Of a DNA stretch of 64,000 bases, positions 1 to 10,333 are shown piece after piece. Made by a program: the position numbers and the translations under genes. The notes beneath the pieces are model-generated. The model was not told where the DNA came from. It saw only the letters and a list, made by a program, of their open reading frames with translations, and did no database searches. Every line of letters starts with the position of its first letter. Position 1 is the first letter of the stretch. Source of the DNA: Paenibacillus lutimineralis (GTDB lineage Bacteria; Bacillota; Bacilli; Paenibacillales; Paenibacillaceae). The stretch is from NCBI RefSeq assembly GCF_003991425.1, contig NZ_CP034346.1, positions 2,021,501-2,085,500 of the forward strand, written 5' to 3'.

Positions 1-1
1 T

Positions 2-1198
2 CGTAATCGCGCTAACGGACTTACCCTTGCAACCAGTCATAAGCTGTATGGCAAAAGACTGCGGACAAGCGTGTCTAGGATGGAGAAGTTTTCGGCCTGT
101 CCGTTCTCACACTTTGCCGCTTACGGCTTGAAATTGAAGGAAAGACAAGTTTACCGGCTACAGGCACCCGACATCGGCCAGTTATTTCACGCTGCGCTGA
201 GCATGATGGCCCTCAATTTCAAAGATCAGAATCGGAGCTGGGGAAGTCTGACGACAGAGGAATGCTTGCAGGAGGCTGAGTCTGCAGTAGACAAGCTGGC
301 TCCCAAGCTGCAGGGGGAAATTCTGCTCAGCTCGCATCGCTATGGCTATATTACACGCAAGCTGAAGAATATCGTCGGCCGCGCTTCTATTATTCTGGGC
401 GAGCAATCACGACGTGGCAGCTTTGAGCCGATCGGGCTGGAGATGGACTTCGGTCCGGGACGTACATTGCCGCCGCTGACTTTTCAATTGCCTAACGGCT
501 GTGTTATGGAGATCGTGGGCAGAATCGACCGCGTAGATATGGCGGAGAGCGATCAAGGCTTGCTGCTGCGTGTCATTGACTATAAATCAAGTCAGACGGA
601 TCTGCGACTGCATGAAGTGTACTACGGCTTATCGCTACAGATGCTTACGTATTTGGATGTACTCTTATCTTCTGCCGAGACTTGGCTGGGACGCCCTGCA
701 CTGCCAGCGGGGACGCTCTATTTCCATGTTCACAACCCGCTGCTGCAGAGCAGTAACGGCATGAGCGCCGAACAGGCCCAATTGGAGATGCTGAAGCGGT
801 TTAAGCTGAAGGGCTTACTGCTGGCTGATCGGGAAGTGATCTCCAAGATGGACGATCAACTGGAAAAAGGATATTCAGATATTCTGCCAGTCGCGGTTAA
901 AGCGGATGGTGGGTTTTATAGCAGTGCAGCCGTAGCTACACTGGAGCAGTGGCAATCCTTGCTCGGTTCTGTGCGCGGCATTATTTCGGATATCGGCACG
1001 CGTATTACCGATGGCAATGTAGATATCGCCCCTTACCGGCTAGGCACGGAGACGGCATGTACTTACTGCTCTTACCGGTCGCTATGCCGATTTGAAGGCA
1101 GTCATGAGGATAACGGCTATCAAGTGTTGAGTAAGCCGGGCAAAAATGAGCTTTGGGAACGGTTTGATGAGCTGGGCAGAAAGGAGGAGCGAGAATGA
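2..1198 (+). CDS. addB: ATP-dependent helicase/deoxyribonuclease subunit B, C-terminal part
   Basis: This is the 3' part of addB; the reading frame is open to the left edge and about 398 codons are visible. AddB pairs with AddA to process double-strand DNA ends for RecA-dependent repair (the Gram-positive RecBCD equivalent). The visible part carries the nuclease domain, with VIDYKSSQTDLRL matching the PD-(D/E)XK core. Cysteines in SACPFSHF and in CTYCSYRSLC fit the 4Fe-4S cluster that brackets the AddB nuclease domain. An internal ATG at 71 is only a methionine within the domain and not a start, because the upstream codons continue the conserved reading (KLYGKRLRTSVSR). Its stop overlaps the addA start by four bases (ATGA), so the two are translationally coupled. 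Confidence 0.95.
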   Translation, partial: RNRANGLTLATSHKLYGKRLRTSVSRMEKFSACPFSHFAAYGLKLKERQVYRLQAPDIGQLFHAALSMMALNFKDQNRSWGSLTTEECLQEAESAVDKLAPKLQGEILLSSHRYGYITRKLKNIVGRASIILGEQSRRGSFEPIGLEMDFGPGRTLPPLTFQLPNGCVMEIVGRIDRVDMAESDQGLLLRVIDYKSSQTDLRLHEVYYGLSLQMLTYLDVLLSSAETWLGRPALPAGTLYFHVHNPLLQSSNGMSAEQAQLEMLKRFKLKGLLLADREVISKMDDQLEKGYSDILPVAVKADGGFYSSAAVATLEQWQSLLGSVRGIISDIGTRITDGNVDIAPYRLGTETACTYCSYRSLCRFEGSHEDNGYQVLSKPGKNELWERFDELGRKEERE

Positions 1199-4100
1199 AT
1201 ATACCGAAGCCGCAAGGAAGCTTCTGGAGCGATGATCAATGGCGTGCTATTACGCTGACTGGCGGGGATATTCTCGTTGCGGCGGCAGCTGGCTCAGGCA
1301 AGACAGCAGTGCTGGTCGAGAGAATCATCCGCAAGCTGTCTTCGCGAGAGCATCCGCTTGATGTTGACCGTCTGCTCGTTGCTACGTTTACCAAGGCAGC
1401 TGCGTCGGAGATGAGAGGGCGGATTCGTGAAGCACTGGAGAAGGAGCTGGCACAGGATCCGGGCAACGAACATCTTACACGACAGTTGGCGATGCTCGGG
1501 CGCGCTTCAATTACGACGCTGCACTCCTTCTGTATGGAAGTCATTCAGCGCTATTACACTATGATTCCGCTGGATCCGGGATTTCGAATTGCTTCGGAGA
1601 GCGAGACGGCACTGCTCAGACAAGAGGTTCTGGAGCAGCTGTTCGAGGACAAGTATGCCTCAGCGGAGGACGGGAACCGCTTCTTAAGTTTGGTCGACTG
1701 GTTTGGTGGTGAGCGGAGTGATGATGCGGTTTTCGCCCTGGTGTTGAAGCTGTATGATTTCGCACAAAGCCATTCTTGGCCGGAACAATGGCTGCGCGAA
1801 GCAGCTGATGCTTTTGCCGCTCCGGATGCGGCTGCACTTGAGGACAGCTTGTGGGTTCAGAGCATTGTCCGCGATACGGAGCTCGCGTTGATCGGGGCTG
1901 CAGATTTGCTAAGGCAGGCTCGTACGATTACCGAGGCTCCGGGTGGTCCCCAGCCCTACTCGATTACATTTGAAGATGATATACAAGTGATCGGTGGCCT
2001 ATTGACTGCGGTTCAGGAACGTCCGTGGGCCGAGCTTTATGATGTCTTTCAATCCGCAAGCTTTGGCAAGCTGAAGCCGTGCAAGAAGGACCAGACAGAC
2101 CCTTTGCTGCAGGAACGGGCCAAAGCACTGCGCGAGGAAGCGAAGAAGCTGGTCAGTGAACTGCAGACTCAGTTATTCGGACGCACTACAGAGGCTTATT
2201 TGGCCGAGTTGCATCAATCTGCGCCTCTAATGAAGGAGCTTGCTGAGCTGATTGCTGAGTTCGGTGCTCGCTACCGTACGGACAAGACAGCCAGAGGCTG
2301 GCTTGACTTTGCTGACTTGGAGCATTATTGCCTGCAAATCCTGCGGCATCCTGACTCGAGTCCGGGAGATTTACAGCCATCTGCGGCTGCTCTCGAATAT
2401 CAGGCCCAATATGATGAAGTGCTGCTCGACGAATATCAGGATACGAATACAGTTCAGGAGGATATTATCTCCCTGATTGCCCGGACTGCTCCTGGCAATC
2501 GCTTCATGGTCGGCGATGTGAAGCAGAGTATCTATCGGTTCCGGCTTGCAGAACCCGGGTTATTCCTACAGAAGTATCGTAGCTACGGGGACGAGATCGG
2601 CGAGCAAGGTTTAAGAATCGACTTGGCCCGGAACTTCCGCAGCCGCCAAGAAGTTGTTAATGCGGTCAACATGCTGTTCAGACAGATGATGAACGAGAGC
2701 GCGATGGAGATCGAATACGACAAGCGGGCCGAACTCGTGTATGGCGAGGGGTTTCCTGAGATGGGACAAGACGGAGATGAATATCGTCCCGAGCTGCTCT
2801 TGATCGATCGCAGCAAGGATAGTTCGGCTTCTGTGACTGAAGCGGATAGCGCTGATGGAGCAGATAGCGGGAGCGGTGAGACGGAGGAAGCCATCGAGCT
2901 TGAGGCTGTACAGCTGGAGGCACGAGCGATAGCAGAGCGAATCCGCAAGCTGCTTGGCGAAGGCGGACGCTCTCCGCTGCAAATCTATGATAAGCAGTTA
3001 CGCGCCATGCGTTCGGTGGGTTATCGGGATATGACGATTTTGCTCAGATCCACGCTGTCTTGGGCACCTGTCATGATCGAAGAGCTGCGGCGCGAGGGCA
3101 TACCGGCTGCGGCTGAGTTGAGCCAGGGATATTTCCAGGCTTCTGAAGTAGACACGATGCTGTCGTTGCTTCAGGTGATCGATAATCCGCTTCAGGATAT
3201 ACCGCTGGCTGCTGTACTTCGCTCGCCGCTATATGGCTTCTCGGAAGAGGAATTGGCTGAGATACGCCTTGCAGCCGAGCGTGGTCATTTCTATGAAGCT
3301 GTTCTGAATGCCGCTCAGAGTGAGCCTGGTCATTTCGAAGAAGTAGAACTGACTGAGAACGGTTCGAAAAATAGTTGGATCATTGCGGAGGATGAGGGTA
3401 CAGCAGAAGATCTCTGTCTAGAAGAGAACACAAGAGTAGTGAGTGCAGCTAAGATCGGCAGCGCTAATGAGACCCATTCGACTGAATATGGAAGCTCAGC
3501 ACGACTGGCCGTAAGGCTGCAGCGTTTCCTAAGTCAACTCAGTGAGTGGCGGAACCGTGCCCGTGAAGGCGAGCTTAGCAATTTAATCTGGGGGATTTTC
3601 CGCGATACTGGTTATTTGGATTGGGTTGGTGGTTTGCCGGGAGGATCTCAGAGACAGTCCAACCTGCGCTCACTGTATGATCGCGCTACCCAGTATGAAT
3701 CAGCGACTTCATCCAGGGGCTTGTTCCGCTTCCTTCGCTATATTCAGCGGCTTAAGGACAATGGAGGAGACTTGGGCGCTGCTGCCTCGACTGAGGGTCA
3801 AGAGGATGCGGTCAGCATCATGACGATTCATAAGAGTAAAGGTCTAGAGTTCCCGGTTGTATTCGTTGCCGGCCTCTCCAGAATGTTCAATCGCCAGGAT
3901 TTGAATGCACCTTTTCTGATTCATAAAGAGATGGGCTTTGGTCCGAAATTCATCGACAACGAGCTCAGAGTCAGTTATCCAACCCTGCCGAATTTGGCAA
4001 TCCGCAGACGGGCACAGATGGAGCTGTTGGCCGAGGAGATGCGTGTGCTCTATGTAGCTTTAACACGGCCGAAGGAGAAGCTGATTCTTGTCTCGTCTGT

Positions 4101-5373
4101 CAAAGATCTGGCCAAGTCCGCCCAGAATTGGGGCGGTGTGCTTGAGGTTCAGGAGGAGCGGCTGCCAGACTATGTGCTTGTGCGAGGCCGTTGCTATCTT
4201 GATTGGATCGGCCCGGCGCTGATACGACATGCTGCAGCTTCTGAGCTGCGCAGGTTCGGAGGACTGCCGGAGACAACAAGCGCAGCGCTTGCTGACGGTT
4301 CAGCGGCTTGGACGATTGAACTGGTAAGCGCACAAGAGGTAGCAGTACCGACGGCACATATTGAAGCTGCGGCAGCGGGGATGGGCGGAGCTGTCGAAGA
4401 ATTCGGCTTGAATGTGCTGACGGCTGATGAAGGGGCAAGGACGGATTTCGGACGAGATGAGCTTGACCGTCTGATTGAGTCTCGATTGAATTGGGTATAC
4501 CCACATACGGCAGCTACACGGATCTCTGCAAAGACATCGGTAACCGAGATGAAAACATGGCATCAAACCGAGGAAGAAAGTGGGGCCAATCTGTTCACCA
4601 CAGCTGAAATGAAGCAGGAAATGTCCCAAAATGCGGAGCAGGTGGATTTCAAATTGCATCTGCGCAGACCTCGCTTCATGGAGCAGGCCAAATTGACGCC
4701 AACGGAACGCGGAACTGCGTATCATACAGTTATGCAGCATTTGCCCTTTGATAAAGGTAGAGATGAAGCTGTCGTTGCTGAACTGCTGCAGTCATTAATC
4801 GAGAAGAGGATTATGACGGTAGAGCAGGCTGCAGAGATTGATACGGCTCGTATCGCTGAATTCTGGAATAGCCCGGTCGGGAAATTACTGGACCGTGCGG
4901 ATTGGGTTAAGCGCGAGCTGCCGTTTAGCTATGGATTGTCAGCTACCGAGGCGTATCCGACTCTAGCGCCTTTAGCGGAGCTATTTGCTGGGCCAGTAAC
5001 GCTGTCTGAAACTAGCGGGAATATAGTGGATAAAGCTCCTAATAGCTTGGTTAAAGATAGTGTAAATTCACTTGATAGCGAGGCTGACAGGACACCAGAT
5101 CCTGATAGGCTAAATGCGCTTCCTGGACTGGACGGCGAGACGGTTCTGATTCAAGGGGTTGTTGACTGTTTGTTTTTCGCAGATGGCAAACAGTATTTGC
5201 TGGATTACAAGAGCGACAAGGTGCTGGAGCACCGCGGCGGAGTAGAGGCATTGGCAGAGTTCTATCGCTTCCAATTGGATCTGTATGCCAAGGCCATTAA
5301 AGATATTACGGGCGTCCCGGTAGATGAGAAATGGTTGTATTTCATTGATAGCGGCGACGTGATTAAGCTGTGA
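1195..5373 (+). CDS. addA: ATP-dependent helicase/nuclease subunit A
   Basis: AddA is the UvrD-family (SF1) helicase and nuclease subunit of the AddAB end-processing complex. Seen here: Walker A GSGKT at residues 33-37, TFTKAAASEMRGRI, Walker B region LLDEYQDTN with Asp412, VGDVKQSIYRFR, HKSKGLEFPVVF from His879, LYVALTRPKEKL, and a C-terminal PD-(D/E)XK nuclease motif LDYKSDKV with Asp1337 and Lys1339. The protein is 1392 residues, longer than the roughly 1230 of B. subtilis AddA. The surplus lies in low-complexity acidic or Ser-rich linkers (near residues 540-570, 715-760 and 1260-1300) between conserved blocks. The ATG overlaps the addB stop. A hairpin without a clear U-run follows at 5401-5431. 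Confidence 0.97.
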   Translation: MNIPKPQGSFWSDDQWRAITLTGGDILVAAAAGSGKTAVLVERIIRKLSSREHPLDVDRLLVATFTKAAASEMRGRIREALEKELAQDPGNEHLTRQLAMLGRASITTLHSFCMEVIQRYYTMIPLDPGFRIASESETALLRQEVLEQLFEDKYASAEDGNRFLSLVDWFGGERSDDAVFALVLKLYDFAQSHSWPEQWLREAADAFAAPDAAALEDSLWVQSIVRDTELALIGAADLLRQARTITEAPGGPQPYSITFEDDIQVIGGLLTAVQERPWAELYDVFQSASFGKLKPCKKDQTDPLLQERAKALREEAKKLVSELQTQLFGRTTEAYLAELHQSAPLMKELAELIAEFGARYRTDKTARGWLDFADLEHYCLQILRHPDSSPGDLQPSAAALEYQAQYDEVLLDEYQDTNTVQEDIISLIARTAPGNRFMVGDVKQSIYRFRLAEPGLFLQKYRSYGDEIGEQGLRIDLARNFRSRQEVVNAVNMLFRQMMNESAMEIEYDKRAELVYGEGFPEMGQDGDEYRPELLLIDRSKDSSASVTEADSADGADSGSGETEEAIELEAVQLEARAIAERIRKLLGEGGRSPLQIYDKQLRAMRSVGYRDMTILLRSTLSWAPVMIEELRREGIPAAAELSQGYFQASEVDTMLSLLQVIDNPLQDIPLAAVLRSPLYGFSEEELAEIRLAAERGHFYEAVLNAAQSEPGHFEEVELTENGSKNSWIIAEDEGTAEDLCLEENTRVVSAAKIGSANETHSTEYGSSARLAVRLQRFLSQLSEWRNRAREGELSNLIWGIFRDTGYLDWVGGLPGGSQRQSNLRSLYDRATQYESATSSRGLFRFLRYIQRLKDNGGDLGAAASTEGQEDAVSIMTIHKSKGLEFPVVFVAGLSRMFNRQDLNAPFLIHKEMGFGPKFIDNELRVSYPTLPNLAIRRRAQMELLAEEMRVLYVALTRPKEKLILVSSVKDLAKSAQNWGGVLEVQEERLPDYVLVRGRCYLDWIGPALIRHAAASELRRFGGLPETTSAALADGSAAWTIELVSAQEVAVPTAHIEAAAAGMGGAVEEFGLNVLTADEGARTDFGRDELDRLIESRLNWVYPHTAATRISAKTSVTEMKTWHQTEEESGANLFTTAEMKQEMSQNAEQVDFKLHLRRPRFMEQAKLTPTERGTAYHTVMQHLPFDKGRDEAVVAELLQSLIEKRIMTVEQAAEIDTARIAEFWNSPVGKLLDRADWVKRELPFSYGLSATEAYPTLAPLAELFAGPVTLSETSGNIVDKAPNSLVKDSVNSLDSEADRTPDPDRLNALPGLDGETVLIQGVVDCLFFADGKQYLLDYKSDKVLEHRGGVEALAEFYRFQLDLYAKAIKDITGVPVDEKWLYFIDSGDVIKL

Positions 5374-5400
5374 GACAAGCTTTGATGAAATAGATAGGAT

Positions 5401-5431
5401 AGACTACGGCTGGTTAGCTTAGCTGTAGTCT
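5401..5431 (+). other. Hairpin downstream of addA, weak terminator candidate
   Basis: AGACTACGGCT and AGCTGTAGTCT form an 11-bp stem with one G-U pair and a loop of about nine bases, 28 bases after the addA stop. No T-run follows, so classical intrinsic termination is doubtful; it could be a processing or mRNA-stabilising hairpin. Confidence 0.35.
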
Positions 5432-5451
5432 CCTAATGTAACGTGTATAAA

Positions 5452-5539
5452 CTCTAACGAAACAGGGTATCGTTATTGACTGCAAAAATGTGGATAAAGC
5501 GATGATTTCGTCTAGATAACGATATGTTGTTTCGTTAGA
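5452..5539. repeat. Palindromic intergenic repeat, TAACGAAAC family, copy 1
   Basis: The left arm CTCTAACGAAACAGGGTATC (continuing to 5476) and the right arm at 5516-5539 (ATAACGATATGTTGTTTCG plus TTAGA) are inverted copies of each other: both arms share TCTAACGAAACA and TATCGTTAT. The spacer is about 40 bp. The same arms recur at 12210-12397. It lies between addA and sbcD and has no coding potential. Confidence 0.75.
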
Positions 5540-5626
5540 TTTGAAATTATTATGTTTTTGTGAAAATAGCGTGTTCCAGTAGTGTTAGTTTCGTAGAGTA
5601 ATAGAGTTGAAAGGGGAGATGAATGA

Positions 5627-6811
5627 GTGCGTATTTTGCATACGGGGGATTGGCATTTGGGACGTACGCTTGAGGGCAGAAGCCGCTTGCCGGAGCAGGA
5701 GCAGTTCCTGGACGAGCTGGTCTCGATCTCGGAGGCGGAGCAGGTCGATGTCATACTGATGGCGGGGGATGTCTACGATAGTGTTAATCCGCCTGCGGCG
5801 GCGGAATCCCTGTTCTATGATGCGGCTGCACGGCTTGCGGAGAATGGAAGGCAGCTCATTGTGATCGCCGGCAACCATGACCAACCGGAGCGGGTCGCCT
5901 CTGTCTCGCCTTTAGTATCTCGGCGAGGAATCCACTTGGTGGGCTTGCCGTCCGTCGAAGCGGTCAAAGTTCAGGTGCCGCGTACGGGAGAGATCGCCAC
6001 GATCGCTGCTCTGCCGTATCCTTCAGAATCGCGTCTGTCCGAGCTGCTGGCTGGTGAGAGTGATGAGGCTGAACTGCGCCTCGCGTATAGTGCGAAGGTT
6101 GGAAGATTAATGAGGCAGCTTGCCGAGGCTTATCGTCCGGACACCGTCAATTTGGCGATGAGCCATATTTATGTCCTGGGTGGTCTGGAGAGCGATTCGG
6201 AAAGACCGATCCAGGTCGGCGGCGCTTATACGGTGGATCCTTCTGCATTGGATGTTGGAGCGCAGTATACGGCGCTTGGACATCTGCATCGCCCTCAGGC
6301 GGTCAAAGCGGGCAGCATGATGCGCTACAGTGGCTCGCCGCTGGCATATAGCTTCTCGGAAGCAGGACAAGCCAAATCGGTGATGCTGCTGGATATTGCT
6401 CCAGGAGAGGAGCCGATAGCCAGAGAGTTGTATTTGACGAGCGGTCGACCTCTCGTGCGTTGGGCATGCCGCGGCGGATTAGACGAAGTACGGCGTTGGC
6501 TGGAAGAAGGCAGGGATGCCAATGCGTTCATCGATCTTGAGATCAACTTAACGGAAGCGATGTCGCTGGGTGATATTCAGACGCTTCGCAAGGCGCGTGA
6601 AGGGATAATACATATCCGTCCGGTATATCCAGGTCGTGACACGGAAGAGCAGGTCTTCTCCCGCGCAGGGATGCCGGTAGATGAGCTGTTCCGCCGTTTC
6701 TATCAGCGGCAGAGTGGCGGTGCTGAGCCGGAAGCGGAGTTGGTCAATCTGTTTATGTCGCTCATCGCTGAGGATGAGCAGCAGGATGGCGAGGAGGTGG
6801 AGCAAGCTTGA
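5627..6811 (+). CDS. sbcD: Nuclease SbcCD subunit D
   Basis: SbcD is the Mre11-type metallophosphoesterase that, with SbcC, cuts hairpins and blocked DNA ends. The calcineurin-like motifs are all visible: GDWHLG (Asp8, His10), GDVYD (47-51), GNHD (82-85), SHIYVLGG and LGHLHRPQ. Length is 394 residues, normal for the family. The start is GTG at 5627 behind AAGGGGAG; an ATG four bases earlier (5623) is in another frame. It ends in a TTGA overlap with sbcC, so the pair is translationally coupled. The gap upstream holds the TAACGAAAC palindromic repeat. Confidence 0.96.
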   Translation: MRILHTGDWHLGRTLEGRSRLPEQEQFLDELVSISEAEQVDVILMAGDVYDSVNPPAAAESLFYDAAARLAENGRQLIVIAGNHDQPERVASVSPLVSRRGIHLVGLPSVEAVKVQVPRTGEIATIAALPYPSESRLSELLAGESDEAELRLAYSAKVGRLMRQLAEAYRPDTVNLAMSHIYVLGGLESDSERPIQVGGAYTVDPSALDVGAQYTALGHLHRPQAVKAGSMMRYSGSPLAYSFSEAGQAKSVMLLDIAPGEEPIARELYLTSGRPLVRWACRGGLDEVRRWLEEGRDANAFIDLEINLTEAMSLGDIQTLRKAREGIIHIRPVYPGRDTEEQVFSRAGMPVDELFRRFYQRQSGGAEPEAELVNLFMSLIAEDEQQDGEEVEQA

Positions 6812-9800
6812 AGCCGATCACTTTAAAATTGGCGGGGCTGCAGAGCTACCGTGAGATGCAGGAGATTGATTTTACCGAACTGTGCGATACGGGCTTGTTC
6901 GGTATTTTTGGCCCTACCGGCAGTGGCAAATCGACGCTTCTGGATGCTATTACACTGGCGATGTACGGCAAGGTTGGACGAGCTTCGGGCGGGACGCAAG
7001 GAATTATGAATCAGGCTGAGGACAGCCTGTTTGTCTCGTTCACCTTCGAGTTAGCATCCGCTCAAGGAGTGGAGCGGTACCGGGTAGAGCGGCGCTTCAA
7101 GCGGCAAAATGAGCTGTCGATCAGCAACACGCTTAGCCGCATTGTGGAGATCAGTGAAGAAGGAGACCGGGTGATCGCTGATAAATTGGCGGATGTTACC
7201 CGTGCTGTAGAAGAGAAGATCGGCTTAAAAATGGATGATTTTACGCGCGCCGTCGTCCTTCCCCAAGGGAAATTTGCCGAGTTTCTGTCGCTAAAAGGGG
7301 CTGATCGCCGCCAGATGCTGCAGCGTCTGTTTCATCTGGAGCAGTATGGAGATCTGCTTGTACAGAAGCTCAGCCGTAAGGTCAAGGAGACCGACCAGAC
7401 CTTAAAGGAGCTGGAGGCGGAGCAGCAGGGCCTGGGCAACGCCTCGGAGGAGGCGCTGAAGCAAGCGGAGAGCGCTTTGAGGGAAGCAGCGGAGCTTGCC
7501 AAGCTGCGGCGGGAAGAGCTTGCTGCTGCGCAGCGGCAGGCGGATGAGCTCGCGAAGCTGCGCGAGCTTAGCGAGGAGCGCGGCCTACGGGCGGCGAAGC
7601 TGGCTGAGCTGCGCGCGCAGGAGGTGGACATCGCGAAGCTGGAAGCCGATCTGGCCCGGGCTGCGGCGGCGGAGTCGCTTAGGCCGACGCTAGCCGCATG
7701 GAGGGAAGCGCAGCAGGTCACTGCCACGCGCGAACAGAGCGCTGCCAGCGCCAAGCAGGCGGCAACCGAGGCCTCCGCTGCAGCGAGCCAAGCAGCGGAA
7801 GCGGCGGAGTTGGCAAGGCTGGAGCTTGCCGCCAAGGAACCGGCGTTGCTGCTGCGGCTGAGCGAGCTGGAGCAGGCCAAACGCCTGCAAGCGGAATGTG
7901 ATGTCCTGCTTGCCGAGCTGAAGCAGCTGCAGGTATCACGCGAAGAAGCGGCGCGTAAGCGGGAACAGTTGGGAGCGGAGCAGGCGAAGGAGGAGCAGCT
8001 CCTCGCCAAGGCGCAGCAGCGCCAGCGCGAGCTTGAACAGCAGCGTGCTGGCTATGAAGTCGCTCCTGATGAGCGGGAGCGTATTCAGGCTGCATATCAC
8101 AGCGCGCAGGAGATCGCTAGATTGCAGCAGCAGCAAGCTGCCGCAGCTCAGGAAGAAGCGGCGTACCGCGTCAGAACAGAGCAAGCCGCGCTTCGCCTGC
8201 AAGATTTGGTTCAGGCGAAGCAGTTGATTGAGACTGGTTGTCACGATCTAGCGAGAGAGGCACTAGAGCAGATTTATTATTTACAGCAGCTTAGCGTTGA
8301 TGCTGTCTCTTGTCGACAGCTTCTGACCCAATTGGAGGCGGAGCTGAAGGCGTCGCTGAAAGAACGCGAGCTGCATATTTGGTCCCTCCGCCTGGCGGAG
8401 CAGCTGCAGGAAGGGGCGCCGTGCCCTGTATGCGGTTCGGAGCATCATCCCGGTATGGTTCTAACAGAAGGACAGTTCGCAGATGAGGAAGCGGAATTGA
8501 CGCAGATTGGCGAACTACTAGGACGGATACAAGAACTGCAATACGAGCTGTCGCGTGATTTGGACACGGGGAATAGCCTGCTTGAATTGCTTGGAGTAGA
8601 TAGTAGTGGAGCAAAGAATCTGGCTGCAGAGGAGCTAGAATTAATCGAAACGACGGGTACAGCTCGTCAGGAGACAGCCGCCTCTGTTATGCCATCCGTG
8701 CGGGATGGAGAGTCAGAGCAATCTGATCCTTTGACATCACTTAGCGTGCTTCAGCAGTCCATCGTTGAAATCGGGGAAAAGCAGGGACAATTGCGTACTC
8801 TTCTACAACAGCTACAGCGTGATGCTAGGAAGGCAAAGGCTGATCTGACTGCCCTGCTGCCGCAACACAGTGCCACACAATCGGAATCGGCTGCTGCTAT
8901 CGGATTGCTGGACCAATCGAGCTCACGGAGCGAAGCGCTTCTTGAGGAATTAACTACGAAGTTGGGGGCATGGCAGCAAGCCTATCCCCCATTGTCTCTC
9001 GATTCTGTAGGACAGCTGCAAGAACAAATTCAGGCCAAGGACCGCCAGCTTGCAGATGTTAGGGAGAGGCTTGCTGTTAGCATTCCCTATATTGAAGAGA
9101 GAACGGCTCGTATTGCTAGTTTAGTGCAAAAGGGCGTGGAGCTTGATAAACAGCTGCTACAGGCGGAGACACAGGAGCAAGGGAAAAAGGCTTTGCTGCA
9201 AGAGAAGCAGGAGCGGCTAAATACCTGGATCGGCTCAGAGCAAGTAGGTCAGCTGCTGCTTGAAGCTGAGAATTCCCTGAAGTCACTGCGCCAAGCCGCT
9301 GAGCATACTCGCAAGCTGCAATTGGAGACGTCTACCCACAGCAATGAAGCTGGAACGCTTGCTGCTTCGGCTAATCAGGCGGCGGTATCCGCCCGAGAGC
9401 AGGAGCAATACTGGGCAGAGCGCTGCTCGGAGCAATTGGCTGCGTCGCCATTTGCCACAGAGCAGGAAGCGGTGGAAGCGTTAATGAGTGCGGAACAGTC
9501 GGAAGCGAGTGCACAGCGGATTAAGGTACACAGAGATGAGCAGCTTGAACACAAGATCCGCCTGAAGGAACTGGATGTCAGGCTGAATGGCCGGATGGTT
9601 GATCAGGCGGACTGGGAGGCCTGTCAGCTTGCGTTGTCGCTGGCCAAACAGCAGGATGAGGCGGCTCTACAAGGTCAGGCTCGTTCGGAGCGTGATCTGG
9701 AGGATTTGGCTTCGCGGCATGTGCGCTGGAAGGAGCTTGAGGTTAGACGACTAGACCTTGAGCATCAGGCTGGATTAATGGCCAAGCTGCAGACGACGCT

Positions 9801-10278
9801 TCGCGGCAACGCCTTCGTTGAATATGTTGCTGAGGAACAGTTGATGAATGTCAGCCATGCGGCCTCCCAGCGTCTCCGCTCGCTAACGAAGCAGCGATAT
9901 TCTCTGGAGACAGATTCGGGCGGAGGCTTTGTCATTTGCGATGACGCAAATGGAGGTGTGAAGCGGCCGGTAGGGACGCTGTCCGGTGGAGAGACATTTC
10001 TGACCTCGCTGGCGCTTGCACTGGCGTTGTCTGCACAAATTCAGCTTCGTGGCAAATATCCACTGCAATTCTTTTTCCTGGATGAAGGATTTGGCACACT
10101 CGACCCTGAATTACTGGATACGGTAATTACTTCTCTGGAGCATCTTCATCATGATCACCTCTCGGTCGGAATCATTACACATGTGGCCGAGCTGCGGGCA
10201 CGACTGGTACGCAAGCTTGTTGTTATACCGGCGGAGAGTGGCGGCGAAGGTTCTAAGGTTGTCGTGGAGAGAATGTAG
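6808..10278 (+). CDS. sbcC: Nuclease SbcCD subunit C (SMC-like ATPase)
   Basis: SbcC is the Rad50-type ATPase partner of SbcD. It begins with TTG overlapping the sbcD stop. Walker A is FGPTGSGKSTLLDAI near residue 40. Long Ala/Gln/Glu/Leu-rich coiled coils run from about residue 180 to 960 and are interrupted by the zinc hook CPVCGSEHHPG (Cys539, Cys542) that dimerises two molecules. The ABC signature LSGGETFLTSLALAL and Walker B FFFLDEGFGTLD lie near the C terminus. Length is 1156 residues. The first coiled-coil half is notably GC-rich, which creates long antisense open frames that are not genes. No clear terminator follows; the response regulator starts 55 bp on. Confidence 0.96.
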   Translation: MKPITLKLAGLQSYREMQEIDFTELCDTGLFGIFGPTGSGKSTLLDAITLAMYGKVGRASGGTQGIMNQAEDSLFVSFTFELASAQGVERYRVERRFKRQNELSISNTLSRIVEISEEGDRVIADKLADVTRAVEEKIGLKMDDFTRAVVLPQGKFAEFLSLKGADRRQMLQRLFHLEQYGDLLVQKLSRKVKETDQTLKELEAEQQGLGNASEEALKQAESALREAAELAKLRREELAAAQRQADELAKLRELSEERGLRAAKLAELRAQEVDIAKLEADLARAAAAESLRPTLAAWREAQQVTATREQSAASAKQAATEASAAASQAAEAAELARLELAAKEPALLLRLSELEQAKRLQAECDVLLAELKQLQVSREEAARKREQLGAEQAKEEQLLAKAQQRQRELEQQRAGYEVAPDERERIQAAYHSAQEIARLQQQQAAAAQEEAAYRVRTEQAALRLQDLVQAKQLIETGCHDLAREALEQIYYLQQLSVDAVSCRQLLTQLEAELKASLKERELHIWSLRLAEQLQEGAPCPVCGSEHHPGMVLTEGQFADEEAELTQIGELLGRIQELQYELSRDLDTGNSLLELLGVDSSGAKNLAAEELELIETTGTARQETAASVMPSVRDGESEQSDPLTSLSVLQQSIVEIGEKQGQLRTLLQQLQRDARKAKADLTALLPQHSATQSESAAAIGLLDQSSSRSEALLEELTTKLGAWQQAYPPLSLDSVGQLQEQIQAKDRQLADVRERLAVSIPYIEERTARIASLVQKGVELDKQLLQAETQEQGKKALLQEKQERLNTWIGSEQVGQLLLEAENSLKSLRQAAEHTRKLQLETSTHSNEAGTLAASANQAAVSAREQEQYWAERCSEQLAASPFATEQEAVEALMSAEQSEASAQRIKVHRDEQLEHKIRLKELDVRLNGRMVDQADWEACQLALSLAKQQDEAALQGQARSERDLEDLASRHVRWKELEVRRLDLEHQAGLMAKLQTTLRGNAFVEYVAEEQLMNVSHAASQRLRSLTKQRYSLETDSGGGFVICDDANGGVKRPVGTLSGGETFLTSLALALALSAQIQLRGKYPLQFFFLDEGFGTLDPELLDTVITSLEHLHHDHLSVGIITHVAELRARLVRKLVVIPAESGGEGSKVVVERM

Positions 10279-10333
10279 TCTTAGACTATGACGGAGTAAG
10301 TGAAGGAGAGGAAAGTATGAAAGAGGTCGATGT

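Noticed and set aside
7332..8009. Minus-strand open frame of 225 codons opposite sbcC
   Set aside because: It is Ser/Ala-rich, lies opposite the GC-rich coiled-coil coding part of sbcC and shows no family features; a shadow of the real gene.
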